From: Hyphomicrobiales bacterium
GTDB taxonomy: Bacteria > Pseudomonadota > Alphaproteobacteria > Rhizobiales > Rhizobiaceae
DNA length: 64,000 bases
Direction of reading: 5' to 3'
NCBI GenBank assembly: GCA_900469475.1
Contig: UBXG01000009.1
Span: 434,001 to 498,000 of the forward strand
Shown here: piece by piece, positions 1 to 8,312 of the stretch
How the letters are laid out: each line of letters opens with the position of its first letter
Numbering within the stretch: the first letter of the stretch is position 1
Notes under the pieces: generated by a model
Seen by the model: only the letters and a program-made list of their open reading frames with translations
What the model was told of the DNA's origin: nothing
The model's database searches: none
Position numbers and translations under genes: made by a program

Positions 1-390
1 TGTGACGTGTCGAGTATTATTACTCAGTTCGGCCAGGAGGTGTGGCAGAGGCGCTGGCTTCCGCCTTGTATGCATTGTTTAGCGCATAAAAGGTCGCCTG
101 AATGGCGAATATGCTCTATTGGTAGCCTGCAGCGCGCACAGCGACTTTTGTCGTGGGTCTGGTCTCCTTGTTCGTACCAAAGCCGTCCCAAGGACTTTCA
201 AATGTCGCGGATTTTCCTAAGTCATAATATGACGTCAGCGCGCACTTCATGTGCGCTATGAAAATCAGGGAGGTTGAACTTGGTCTTACGCCCCAATGCT
301 CCTCGACATATGGCCTAGTTACCTAGTTTCCCCATGACCCAAGGGGCTCATGGGTTTGCATTCATCATACGATCCTGTAATCGAAAATAG
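1..390. other. Left-edge stretch with no convincing gene
   Basis: An 84-codon open frame covers part of this stretch, but its translation has no recognisable domain, the composition is unlike neighbouring genes, and it has no Shine-Dalgarno site. I see no repeat, RNA gene or clear promoter. It may be the leader of the lipoprotein-like gene that follows. Confidence 0.4.
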
Positions 391-876
391 ATGATGAACA
401 AATTTCCTGGTCTTCTTTTGATCGGCCTCACCCTTTGCGCCTGCGACCAACGCGGCACGGAGGCTGTGGATTGCCCGAACCAAAATCCCAACCTGGTCGC
501 GCAAGGCCCCAACGGACCCTACGAATTCCGGGAGGATTGCGAGCCGGGTGCGTTGACCTGCATAGACCCTAACAAAAAAAGCCCAAACGGGGAATGCCAC
601 CGTGATATGCCGGATCAGGAAGCAATAGAGGACTATCCGCCCTGCGACGATAGCCGTCCTTTGATACCCTCTTCTCAGGCGCTCGCGCCCAGCATGCGGA
701 GGAAATCCACATCGTCGCCGATAAGGGCATCGACCAGCCGATCCCGAATGCAGCTGCGGATCATGGGAAGCAGGTCGCGGCCACCCTGCCAGAACGGGGC
801 AAGCTTTTCCGGCAGCGGCAGGCTCAGACGCACGGCAATGCCGAACTCCTGCAGCGCTTCAGCGTCAGTGCGATGA
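391..876 (+). CDS. Small cysteine-rich lipoprotein-like ORF, 3' end antisense to next gene
   Basis: The N-terminus is a lipoprotein signal: a short basic start, a hydrophobic stretch and the lipobox-like LCAC with Cys at about position 19 (counted from the first of two adjacent ATGs). Residues 19-95 contain several Cys, Pro and Asp residues and look like a small envelope protein. After about residue 95 the composition turns to Arg/Ser-rich low complexity. This is exactly where the frame enters the 3' end of the convergent phosphodiesterase gene, so the last 67 codons are antisense to it. The true product is probably only the first part, and the original stop may have been lost. No family is recognised. 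No strong ribosome-binding site precedes the tandem ATG, so the gene itself is uncertain. Confidence 0.4.
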   Translation: MMNKFPGLLLIGLTLCACDQRGTEAVDCPNQNPNLVAQGPNGPYEFREDCEPGALTCIDPNKKSPNGECHRDMPDQEAIEDYPPCDDSRPLIPSSQALAPSMRRKSTSSPIRASTSRSRMQLRIMGSRSRPPCQNGASFSGSGRLRRTAMPNSCSASASVR

Positions 877-1472
877 AAACGGTTCAGTTCAAGCGAAACG
901 CCGTCAATGCCGCCGGCGCGCATCGAGGCGACGATGTCTACTGGGCGATGGTGGAGGATCGCTTCCGTCTGCAGGCGCGGCTCGAGTTCCTTCACGCGCA
1001 ACAAATCGATATGATCAAAGGAGGATATGGCGACATGGTCGAACGCGTCGAGCTCCCGCAGCGTGCCGATCATGAGATCGATGAGGCGCTCAGCGCGCTC
1101 GGGCTCCTTCATCTCGATTGCGAGACGGGTATCCGTTTGCTTGGCCCACAGAAGCGTATCAGCAAGCGTCGGCACGCGGGTTCCGGCGAACCGGGGATCG
1201 AATTTCGCGCCGGCATCAAGGGAAAGAATGTGCTGGAGATCGTGATCGGCAACAAAGCCGAAGCCGTTGGTCGTGCGATCAAGGGTTCTGTCGTGCATCA
1301 CGACGATCTGATCGTCGCGCGTCAGCATAAGATCGATTTCGCACTCGTTGGCGCCTGCGTTCACACCCGCCTGGAAGGCGAGAATAGTGTTTTCCGGGAA
1401 GCGTCGGCTGAAGCCGCGATGAGCGGCAATACGGAGCGAACCATGACGAGCAGCGTGAAGGGGCACAGGCAA
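675..1472 (-). CDS. Glycerophosphodiester phosphodiesterase (GDPD family)
   Basis: The 265-residue product would hydrolyse a glycerophosphodiester or sugar phosphodiester to an alcohol and a phosphomonoester. The GDPD TIM-barrel signature is clear: HRG at 18-20, PENT at 26-29, then an ECEID segment and VVMHD for metal binding and catalysis. No signal peptide is seen, so it probably acts on imported substrate. I chose the TTG start at 1472 because AAGGAG lies seven bases upstream. The frame also extends to a TTG at 1508 without such a site. It is the last gene of a leftward operon, starting 37 bases after the stop of a dipeptide-type permease. An ABC importer with a terminal phosphodiesterase recalls the agrocinopine operon, so the substrate may be an opine-like phosphodiester; this is inference. 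Confidence 0.85.
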   Translation of the reverse strand: MPVPLHAARHGSLRIAAHRGFSRRFPENTILAFQAGVNAGANECEIDLMLTRDDQIVVMHDRTLDRTTNGFGFVADHDLQHILSLDAGAKFDPRFAGTRVPTLADTLLWAKQTDTRLAIEMKEPERAERLIDLMIGTLRELDAFDHVAISSFDHIDLLRVKELEPRLQTEAILHHRPVDIVASMRAGGIDGVSLELNRFHRTDAEALQEFGIAVRLSLPLPEKLAPFWQGGRDLLPMIRSCIRDRLVDALIGDDVDFLRMLGASA

Positions 1473-1509
1473 TGCGAGTCTCCTTGAAGTCGGTTCTTTA
1501 CGGGGCAAC

Positions 1510-2400
1510 CTAGTGAAGTGTCGGATCGAGAACGTCGCGCAGATAATCGCCGATCAGGCTGATCGACAGCGACAGGATGAAGATCACGATGCCCGGCAAG
1601 ATCGCGATCCACCATTCTGTCATCACATAATCGCGGCCGGCGCCGACCATGCTGCCGAGGCTGACAAGCGGCGGCTGGATGCCGAGGCCGAGGAAGCTCA
1701 GCGCCGATTCCTGCAGCAGGATTTCCGGCAGGACGATCGTCAGATTGACGAGGACGACAGAGAGGATATTGGGCAGCACATGCAGGAAGGCGATGCGCGC
1801 TGTTCCTGCACCATTTCGCCTCAGCGCCGCGACATAGCCCCGCTCCAACTCCAGCCCTGCCATGGCCCGCACCAGCCGCGCGTAGCGCTCCCAGCCGTAG
1901 AGGCCGAGCAATGCCATGAACAGCCAGAGATTGTCGCCAAAGAAGGCGAGGACGGCGAGCGCAATGATGAGGAACGGCATCGACGCCTGGAAATCGACGG
2001 CGACACGGATCAGCATATCGGCAAATCCACGGCCGAAAGCTGCAAGCAGGCCAAGCACGGTGCCAAGCGTCAGGCTGATCGCCGAAGCGCCGAGCGCGAT
2101 CAGCAGGCTGGTGCGCAAGCCATAGAAGATGCGGCTCAGAATATCGCGACCAAGCTCGTCGGTGCCGAGAATATGCTTGAAGGAGCCTCCAAACAGGATC
2201 GGCGGCGCCTTGCGGGCATGAAGATCGATCTGTGCAAACCCATGAGGCGCAAGCACATTGGCAAAGATCGCGACCACGATGAAGGTCACGAGCACAATGA
2301 CGCAAATGGCCGTCATCAAATCGAACCGGAGGCGGGGCAGAAACGCTCGCTCCGATCTTTTCTTAGGGAGAGCATCGGCACCCGTCGCTGCGTTCGCCAT
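1510..2400 (-). CDS. ABC importer permease, DppC/OppC type
   Basis: An inner-membrane permease subunit of a peptide/opine-class ABC importer, 296 residues. One N-terminal membrane segment (AICVIVLVTFIVVAIF) is followed by the OppC-type N-terminal domain with the hallmark GTDELGRDILSR, then about five further membrane segments and an EAA loop for ATPase contact. The start at 2400 (MANAATG) has GAAAGG eight bases upstream, and the frame remains open to 2439. It follows the DppB-type permease by 25 bases and precedes the phosphodiesterase. It pairs with the DppB-type gene to form the membrane channel. Confidence 0.9.
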   Translation of the reverse strand: MANAATGADALPKKRSERAFLPRLRFDLMTAICVIVLVTFIVVAIFANVLAPHGFAQIDLHARKAPPILFGGSFKHILGTDELGRDILSRIFYGLRTSLLIALGASAISLTLGTVLGLLAAFGRGFADMLIRVAVDFQASMPFLIIALAVLAFFGDNLWLFMALLGLYGWERYARLVRAMAGLELERGYVAALRRNGAGTARIAFLHVLPNILSVVLVNLTIVLPEILLQESALSFLGLGIQPPLVSLGSMVGAGRDYVMTEWWIAILPGIVIFILSLSISLIGDYLRDVLDPTLH

Positions 2401-2425
2401 GGCTTTTACCTTTCGAGGTGGCCAA

Positions 2426-3352
2426 TCAGGCCGATGCACTATGCCGCAGACGCGGATCGGCGAGAATGTAGAGACAATCGATCATGAGATTGGCCGTCAC
2501 CATCGTCGCCGTGATGAGCAGCACGATGGTCTGCACGATGTTCAGATCACGCTGGGCGACGGAGGAGACGAGAAAGCGGCCGACGCCGGGCCAGGCGTAG
2601 ACGCTCTCGACCACGGCGGCGCCGCCGATCATGCCCCCGACGAGAAAGCCGAGCATGGTCAGAAGCGGCAAGGCTGCATTCGGCATGATATGCCGCCACA
2701 GAAGAGCACTTTCGCCGATGCGCTTAGCGCGCGCTGCCAATATGAAGCGCTGGCCCAGCACTTCCAGCACGCTCGAGCGGACGAAGCGGGCGATAATGCC
2801 GGCATTGTAAAGGCCAATGACCAGAACGGGCATGACGAGATGCGCCATCGTCGATCCCCCGCCGCTCGGCAGGATCCGCAAGGAGACGGCGAAAAGCTGA
2901 ATGAGGAGGATGGCGATCAGAAAATTTGGCAGCGAATGCATCAGCACCGCAAGCGCCATGACAAAGCGGTCGATCAGGCCGCCGCGGTTGCGTGCAGCCA
3001 GAATGCCGAACGGCACACCGGCGCCGAACGCCAATATCAGCGCGGCTCCCATCAACTCCAGCGTGGCCGGGACTTTCGACAGAACCAGCGTCAGGGCATC
3101 CTGCCCATTCAGCAGCGACGTGCCGAAATCGCCGCGCAGCAGGTGGCCGAGATAGGCGAAATACTGGATGTAGAGCGGCTGATCGAGACCCCATTGCTGC
3201 CGCATCAGCGCCACCACTTCCGGCGGCGTCTCGATGGGCAACAGGGAATGCAGCGGGTCGCCGCTGACGCGCAAGATGACGAAGGTGAAGGTCATCGCCA
3301 GGAATAGCGTCACGAGCGCCCTTAGAAACGCCCGCAGGATGGATTGAAGCAT
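2426..3352 (-). CDS. ABC importer permease, DppB/OppB type
   Basis: First membrane subunit of the peptide/opine-class importer, 308 residues. It starts with the family-typical LRAFLRALVTLFLAMTFTF membrane segment, followed by the periplasmic part with GLDQPLYIQY and LRGDFGTSLL, then five more membrane segments and an EAA-type loop near LWRHIMPNA. ATG at 3352 is preceded by AAGGAAC. The gene lies 11 bases after the second ATPase gene and ahead of the DppC-type permease, in one leftward operon. Substrate specificity cannot be read from a permease. Confidence 0.9.
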   Translation of the reverse strand: MLQSILRAFLRALVTLFLAMTFTFVILRVSGDPLHSLLPIETPPEVVALMRQQWGLDQPLYIQYFAYLGHLLRGDFGTSLLNGQDALTLVLSKVPATLELMGAALILAFGAGVPFGILAARNRGGLIDRFVMALAVLMHSLPNFLIAILLIQLFAVSLRILPSGGGSTMAHLVMPVLVIGLYNAGIIARFVRSSVLEVLGQRFILAARAKRIGESALLWRHIMPNAALPLLTMLGFLVGGMIGGAAVVESVYAWPGVGRFLVSSVAQRDLNIVQTIVLLITATMVTANLMIDCLYILADPRLRHSASA

Positions 3353-3363
3353 TGCCTGTTCCT

Positions 3364-4233
3364 TCAGAGCATTTCGAGTATCGCCGCCGCCTGCCGCACT
3401 CTGCTCCGCCGTCCGCGGGGGACGGCGGAGAGGAGTTTTGCGGTATAAGGATGGGCCGGTTTTGCGAAGACGTCCTCCGTGGGACCGGTTTCGACGATCT
3501 GTCCCGCTTCCATGATCGCGACGCGGTGCGAGACATGCCGAACCACCCGCACATCATGGCTGATGAAAAGCAGCGACAGGCCGCGTGCCCGCTGCAATTC
3601 GAGCAGGAGGTTAAGTACCTGCGCCTGCACGGAAACGTCGAGCGCCGAGACCGGCTCGTCGCAAAGCAGAATTTGCGGTTCGACCACGAGGGCACGGGCG
3701 ATGGCGACGCGCTGGCGCTGGCCGCCGGAGAGCTGATGCGGAAATTTCTGCAAGGCGGAAACCGGCAGGCTGACGGCCTTGAAAACTTCCGCCGCGCGAT
3801 CGAGCCTGCTTGCCGGATAGCCTATGCGGTGAATCGTGAGCGTCTCCACCATCTGATGACCGACGCTCCGGCGCGGATCGAGCGCGCCCATCGTATCCTG
3901 CGAAATAACCTGCAGATGTTTTGCCAGACCACGCCGGTTCGGCTTCATCAGACTCTTGAAAGACTGGCCGAACAGCGTGATTTCGCCTGATGTTGGCATA
4001 CGATCGCCGCAGAGCAGCGAGGCAAGCGTGGACTTGCCGCAACCGGATTCGCCGACAAGTCCTAGCGTCTCGCCGGCTCTCAATTCCAGGCTCACATCCT
4101 TGATCGCATGAAATCCCTTCGCGCGTCCCGGCCAAAGGGAAAAGCCGGGCGCATAGGAAAATTGCAGATCACGGGCCGCGAGTGCGACACCAGCCTCTTT
4201 TGCATCGGAGGCGATTTGCTTCTCAGGCATCAT
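3364..4233 (-). CDS. ABC importer ATPase, DppF/OppF type
   Basis: Cytoplasmic ATPase of the same importer, 289 residues. Walker [11 protein letters not shown], signature [15 protein letters not shown], Walker B ILLCDEPVSALD and the H-loop FISHD are intact. The C-terminal tail has the oligopeptide-type HPYTAKLL segment. Tandem ATGs at 4233 and 4230 follow GGAG, and the start overlaps the previous ATPase gene by about 11 bases, which suggests translational coupling. With the neighbouring DppD-type protein it would form the heterodimeric motor usual in dipeptide-class importers. Confidence 0.9.
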   Translation of the reverse strand: MMPEKQIASDAKEAGVALAARDLQFSYAPGFSLWPGRAKGFHAIKDVSLELRAGETLGLVGESGCGKSTLASLLCGDRMPTSGEITLFGQSFKSLMKPNRRGLAKHLQVISQDTMGALDPRRSVGHQMVETLTIHRIGYPASRLDRAAEVFKAVSLPVSALQKFPHQLSGGQRQRVAIARALVVEPQILLCDEPVSALDVSVQAQVLNLLLELQRARGLSLLFISHDVRVVRHVSHRVAIMEAGQIVETGPTEDVFAKPAHPYTAKLLSAVPRGRRSRVRQAAAILEML

Positions 4234-5191
4234 GGGAGCTCCACGGATTGAAGCAGGCAAGCGCTGCCGTACCGGCAATCAATGGCGGGACCATTGTCGC
4301 GCAATTCGGCTCTGCACGCGGACAACGGGGTGCAAAGGCGCAGGCCTGCGGCGGGTCGTCATGCAGCTTCAGCTCGCCGGGAATGTCCGCAAGCCTTTCC
4401 AGCGGTCTGCCGCGTCCGGGCATGGCCTCCAGCAGCAGCCTTGTATAGGGATGGCGCGGATTATCGTAGAGATCGTCAGTGCGATTGATCTCGACCAGCG
4501 ACCCCGCGTACATGACTGCGATGCGGTCGCAGACTTCGGCGACGAGATCGAGATCGTGGCTGATGAAGATCATTGGAATCCCGCGCTCTCGCACCGCCTT
4601 GACCAGAAGAGCGACGACCTGCGCCTGCACGGTCACGTCAAGCGCCGTGGTCGGCTCGTCGGCAATGATCAATCGCGGCTGCATGGCAAGCGCCGTGGCA
4701 ATCATAACGCGTTGGCACATGCCGCCGGAAAACTGCGCGGGATAGGCATTGTAGCGCGCCTCGGGTTGCGGAATGGCGACCTCCGCCAGAAGCCGGAGCG
4801 CTTCGTCCCTGGCTTCCCTTGCGGACATGCCGGCGCTGACAGCCGCCTCGGCTATCTGTGAGCCGATCGTGCGCACCGGATCGAGGCAGGAGACGGGCTC
4901 CTGAAAGATCAGCCCGATGGGCGGCAGCTTTACCCGCGACCGCGGGCCGAGCTCGGCTGCATCATACATCGCATCCTGGAAGGAGATATAGCCCGTGGCG
5001 CTGGCGCTCGGCCCGAGAAGACCGGCAAGCGCCAGGCAGGTGAGGCTCTTTCCCGATCCACTCTCGCCAACGATGCCGAGGATTTCGCCCTGGGCAAGGT
5101 CGAAAGACACGTTGTTGACCGGATGAAACCGCCCGGTGCCCGTTCTGAACGAGACACTCAGATTGTCGACGGAAAGAACGGGAACGCCCAT
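4223..5191 (-). CDS. ABC importer ATPase, DppD/OppD type
   Basis: First ATPase of the operon, 322 residues from MGVPVLSVDN. It has Walker A GESGSGKSLTCL, signature FSGGMCQRVMIATAL, Walker B LIIADEPTTALD and the H-loop FISHD. The C-terminal oligopeptide-type domain contains CAFAPRCPRAEPNC, the Cys-rich cluster found in DppD proteins. The open frame runs further upstream into the binding-protein gene, but the family boundary places the start at 5191, 11 bases after the binding-protein stop. Its stop overlaps the start of the second ATPase. Confidence 0.9.
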   Translation of the reverse strand: MGVPVLSVDNLSVSFRTGTGRFHPVNNVSFDLAQGEILGIVGESGSGKSLTCLALAGLLGPSASATGYISFQDAMYDAAELGPRSRVKLPPIGLIFQEPVSCLDPVRTIGSQIAEAAVSAGMSAREARDEALRLLAEVAIPQPEARYNAYPAQFSGGMCQRVMIATALAMQPRLIIADEPTTALDVTVQAQVVALLVKAVRERGIPMIFISHDLDLVAEVCDRIAVMYAGSLVEINRTDDLYDNPRHPYTRLLLEAMPGRGRPLERLADIPGELKLHDDPPQACAFAPRCPRAEPNCATMVPPLIAGTAALACFNPWSSHDA

Positions 5192-5202
5192 CGCGAAGCG
5201 GC

Positions 5203-6816
5203 TCAGCTCTTCTGCTCTTCGAAGGAAAGGCTGCCGGCGCCGAGATCCATCTGGAAGGCCGGCAGAGGCTGCCACTTGATGCCCTTGCGGATGCCGAAGA
5301 AGACGGCATTCTGATGCAGGACCGTCTCGCCCGGGTCTTCCCATTCGATCAGATGCAGCATGTCGCGGAATATCTTGGCGCGGTCGGCCGGATCGACGGC
5401 CTGTTCCATCTTGGCGCCGAGGGCATCGAAATCCGCATTCTGCCAGATCTTGAACGAGCTCAGATTACCTGCCGAGCTGAACTGCGTGAAGAAGGAGATA
5501 TAGGGGTCCGGTACCTGGCCAGTGCTCGACCAGTTGCCGGTCGCGCGGGTCGACGAGGCCTCAAACAGTTTGCCTGATTCCACGAACTTCATCTTGGCAT
5601 TGACGCCGACAGCCTGCCACATGGCAACAACGGCCTGCGTGACCGGGTTTTCCGCTGTGTAATAATTGTTCTGCGAGCGGATCTCGATTTCCTCGCCACT
5701 ATAGCCGGCATCCTTCAGGAGCTGCATGGCCTGGTCCGGATCATATTTGTAGGCAGGATAATCCTTGAGATAGACCGGACCGTAGAGCTCGAACTGCAGG
5801 CCGTTCGGCACCCTGGTGCGACCGTTCCAGATCGTGTCGACGATCGCCTGGCGATCGATGGCGAGGATGAGTGCCTGGCGAACGCGCGGGTCCTTCAGCG
5901 CCGGATTGTTCTTGTCGAAGAACAGGATGCGGTTGTTCGGCACCGGGCCGCCGACGATTTCGTGATCGGTGCTCGCTGTGACGACCGAGAGCTGATCCGG
6001 CGGCAGGTCCGTCGCAATGTCGTAGTCGCCGGCCAGCAGGCCGGCAATGCGCGAGGAAACCTCCGGCACGATGCGCAAGGTCACGCGCTTGGCGGCCGGT
6101 TTGCCGCGATAGGCCTGATCGTGTGCGGCGAGAACGACGCTCTCATTGGCCGTATAGCTTTCGACCTTATAGGGGCCGGCGCCGACCGGCTTCTGCCGCC
6201 AGATCGTCCAGTTACCGCCATTCTTCTGCCAGGCGTCTTTGCTGATGACCACGGCCGCGTAAGATGCAAGGCGCTGCAGGAAGATCGGATCCTGGAACTT
6301 GGTGACGAAGCGGACGGTCAGCGGATCGACCACTTCGACATGGTCGAGGCTGGTGAAATTGGTGCGATAGGTCGGATAACCCGGTGCGTCCTTGTTCAGG
6401 AGCCGCTCAGGCCCGAAGGAGAAGGCGACGTCCTCGGCGGTCATCTCGCGGCCATCATGGAAGATCACGCCGGGGCGCAGCTTCATTTCGAGCACGGTCG
6501 GCGAAATCCAGGTCCAGGACGTCGCGAGATTGGGCTTCACCGAGAAGTCGCCGCGCATGTCGAGCGCAAGCACTGTCTCGTGGATGGAAAAGTTATTGCG
6601 GAAGGCGACGTTGCTGGCGGCATCGACGGGCTCCTGCGACACCGGATTCATCTGAACGGCGATGCGCAGTTCAGGCCTCTTGTCGGTGCCGGCATCGGCC
6701 GAGGCCGACAACGCTGGGACAAAAGCGCTGAGGCCGGCCGCGGCTCCCATCAGAAGGGTTGTGCGGCGGGTAACCGGGCTGTTGAAGCCGCTGGGCAGGT
6801 AATCGGACATCGGCAC
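5203..6816 (-). CDS. Periplasmic substrate-binding protein, family 5 (DppA/OppA type), Tat signal
   Basis: A 537-residue extracytoplasmic binding protein for a peptide/opine-class importer. The N-terminus has a twin-arginine style signal (TRRTTLLMG followed by a hydrophobic alanine-rich stretch). The SBP_bac_5 fold shows WTWISPTVLEMKLRPGVIFH, a FHDGREMTAEDVAFSF motif and GAGPYKVESYTANESV. It is the first structural gene after a LacI-type regulator, with a promoter and a perfect operator-like palindrome in the 88-base gap. The ligand is unknown. The terminal phosphodiesterase of the operon favours a phosphodiester such as a glycerophospho- or sugar-phospho-compound (inference). Confidence 0.9.
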   Translation of the reverse strand: MPMSDYLPSGFNSPVTRRTTLLMGAAAGLSAFVPALSASADAGTDKRPELRIAVQMNPVSQEPVDAASNVAFRNNFSIHETVLALDMRGDFSVKPNLATSWTWISPTVLEMKLRPGVIFHDGREMTAEDVAFSFGPERLLNKDAPGYPTYRTNFTSLDHVEVVDPLTVRFVTKFQDPIFLQRLASYAAVVISKDAWQKNGGNWTIWRQKPVGAGPYKVESYTANESVVLAAHDQAYRGKPAAKRVTLRIVPEVSSRIAGLLAGDYDIATDLPPDQLSVVTASTDHEIVGGPVPNNRILFFDKNNPALKDPRVRQALILAIDRQAIVDTIWNGRTRVPNGLQFELYGPVYLKDYPAYKYDPDQAMQLLKDAGYSGEEIEIRSQNNYYTAENPVTQAVVAMWQAVGVNAKMKFVESGKLFEASSTRATGNWSSTGQVPDPYISFFTQFSSAGNLSSFKIWQNADFDALGAKMEQAVDPADRAKIFRDMLHLIEWEDPGETVLHQNAVFFGIRKGIKWQPLPAFQMDLGAGSLSFEEQKS

Positions 6817-6847
6817 ACTTTCCTGTTAAAGCAATTTATAAATCGCC

Positions 6848-6863
6848 GCACAAACGTTTGCGC
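6848..6863. promoter_or_regulatory. LacI-type operator upstream of the binding-protein gene
   Basis: The sequence GCACAAACGTTTGCGC is centred on the perfect 10-bp palindrome CAAACGTTTG with the central CG typical of LacI/GalR operators. It lies 32 bases upstream of the binding-protein ATG. It overlaps the -10 of a leftward promoter: -35 TTGAAC at 6885-6890, 17-base spacer, -10 ATATGC at 6862-6867, read on the minus strand. This arrangement fits steric repression by the adjacent LacI-type protein. Confidence 0.6.
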
Positions 6864-6904
6864 ATATGAAATACGACCACTTGCGTTCAAGATCGTCTTT
6901 TCTT

Positions 6905-7951
6905 TTACGCAAGGGAAAGTGGCCGCAAGCTAGGCGAGCTCGATGACGCACGTATGACAAGTTCGGGGGTGACGAACCGCATCGGACGCTTTGCAACGCG
7001 TGCGTCCATCGGAAGGTTCGAAAGCTCAACCAGAAGATCGAGCGAGGCTTCGCATAGCGCATCTGTCGGCTGGGCGACCGTCGTCAGCGGCGGAGCCCAA
7101 TAGGCGGTGTCGGGCACGTTGTCATAGCCGACGACGGAAATATCTGCGGGGATCTGCAGGCCGAGATCGCGCAGGAAGGCGACAACCTCGATGGCAAGCC
7201 CGTCACTGCCGCAGATCAGAGCCGTCGGGCGTTCCGACGATGCCAGGAGATCGGCAAAGAGCGTGCGGTCGTGCTCGCCCCTCTCAAAGGAGATGACATC
7301 ACCGGCGATCAAGCCAGCACTGCCGGCAATCGCATCCTGGAAAATCGACATCCGATCGCGAAGCGCGCTACGGCTGACGCGGTAGACGAAGGAAATGCGG
7401 CGGTGGCCGAGCTTCACAAGGTGATCAAGCAGCAGTCTAATGCCAAGCCGATCATCGGTTAGAACCGCAGGAAGCGGACCCGTCAGCCCCGCACCGAGCG
7501 TCACATGCGCCTTACCTATGAGATCAAGGTGATCGCAGAGCGCCTGCTGGCCCGGAAGGTCGCTCACCATGATGACGCCGTCGAAGAAATCCTGTTGAAA
7601 CAAGCGCAGCTGGCCGGCGATTTCGCCGGCCTCCGTCTTGGCTTGCGCGACCAAGAGTTCCACGCCCCGACGTTGGGCCACGATTTGCAGGCGGCTTGTC
7701 AGATGCGGCTGATAGTGGCCCGACAGGCTGTTGACGATCGCCCCGAAGACACCGGTTCTGTGTGTTCTGAGCGATGTTGCGAGACGGTTGACAACGTAGC
7801 CGAGGCTGCTCGCCGCCTCCCTGACACGATCCTGTGTCTCCAGGCGGATGCGGCTGTCGACCTGACCATTCAGGACGCGCGATACGGTCGTAGCCGACAC
7901 GCCGGCCAACCGGGCGACGTCCAGAATGCCGATTCTTTTGGGTGCTTTCAT
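6905..7951 (-). CDS. LacI/GalR-family transcriptional regulator
   Basis: Repressor-type regulator of about 348 residues. The N-terminal helix-turn-helix is classic: ILDVARLAGVSATTVSRVLN, followed by the hinge region and a periplasmic-binding-protein-like effector domain (RTGVFGAIVN onwards, DGVIMVSDLP, VVGYDNVPDT). I took ATG at 7951, just before the helix-turn-helix; an upstream TTG at 7993 is also in frame, and neither has a strong ribosome-binding site. The gene is upstream of and codirectional with the dipeptide-type operon. The operator palindrome in the gap makes that operon the probable target. Confidence 0.88.
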   Translation of the reverse strand: MKAPKRIGILDVARLAGVSATTVSRVLNGQVDSRIRLETQDRVREAASSLGYVVNRLATSLRTHRTGVFGAIVNSLSGHYQPHLTSRLQIVAQRRGVELLVAQAKTEAGEIAGQLRLFQQDFFDGVIMVSDLPGQQALCDHLDLIGKAHVTLGAGLTGPLPAVLTDDRLGIRLLLDHLVKLGHRRISFVYRVSRSALRDRMSIFQDAIAGSAGLIAGDVISFERGEHDRTLFADLLASSERPTALICGSDGLAIEVVAFLRDLGLQIPADISVVGYDNVPDTAYWAPPLTTVAQPTDALCEASLDLLVELSNLPMDARVAKRPMRFVTPELVIRASSSSPSLRPLSLA

Positions 7952-8312
7952 ACAGTCTGCCGAAATTTTTCGCGCCGCGCCGCGCCGGCGCAAGGGGGTC
8001 CCAGAAGTCTTGCCACACTTGCTTCGAGACGCAAGATCACATTTCGACTTCGAGTGGAATTTTCATAGGCGACTATGGATCGCGAATTTCACAGCTGCTC
8101 CAAAGACTGCTAAATCAGGATGGCATTGCGCCGTCCTTAAGATGCCCAGAGCAATTCATGAGACCGTCACGGCCGTGACGCAAAGTAGGATAGAGCCATT
8201 CAACCGGCCAAACCACTAGACGCGCCCGATTAAGGCTTCGCGGTCAGGTATCGGCGCAAATCCGATACGCCGCAGTAAGAGGAACAGAAGCAACCATCCA
8301 GGGAGAGGGATA
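7952..8312. other. Divergent intergenic region with a 16-bp palindrome
   Basis: A 361-base gap between the LacI-type gene (leftward) and the phospholipase D-like gene (rightward). It contains the perfect 16-bp palindrome CGTCACGGCCGTGACG at 8165-8180, a possible operator for either gene. No small gene is convincing. The ribosome-binding site GGGAGAGGG for the rightward gene lies at the right end. Confidence 0.45.

Noticed and set aside
5962..6933. 323-codon open frame on the plus strand opposite the family-5 binding protein
   Set aside because: The minus-strand frame encodes a complete Tat-exported binding protein; the plus-strand translation has no domain and is a GC-rich shadow.
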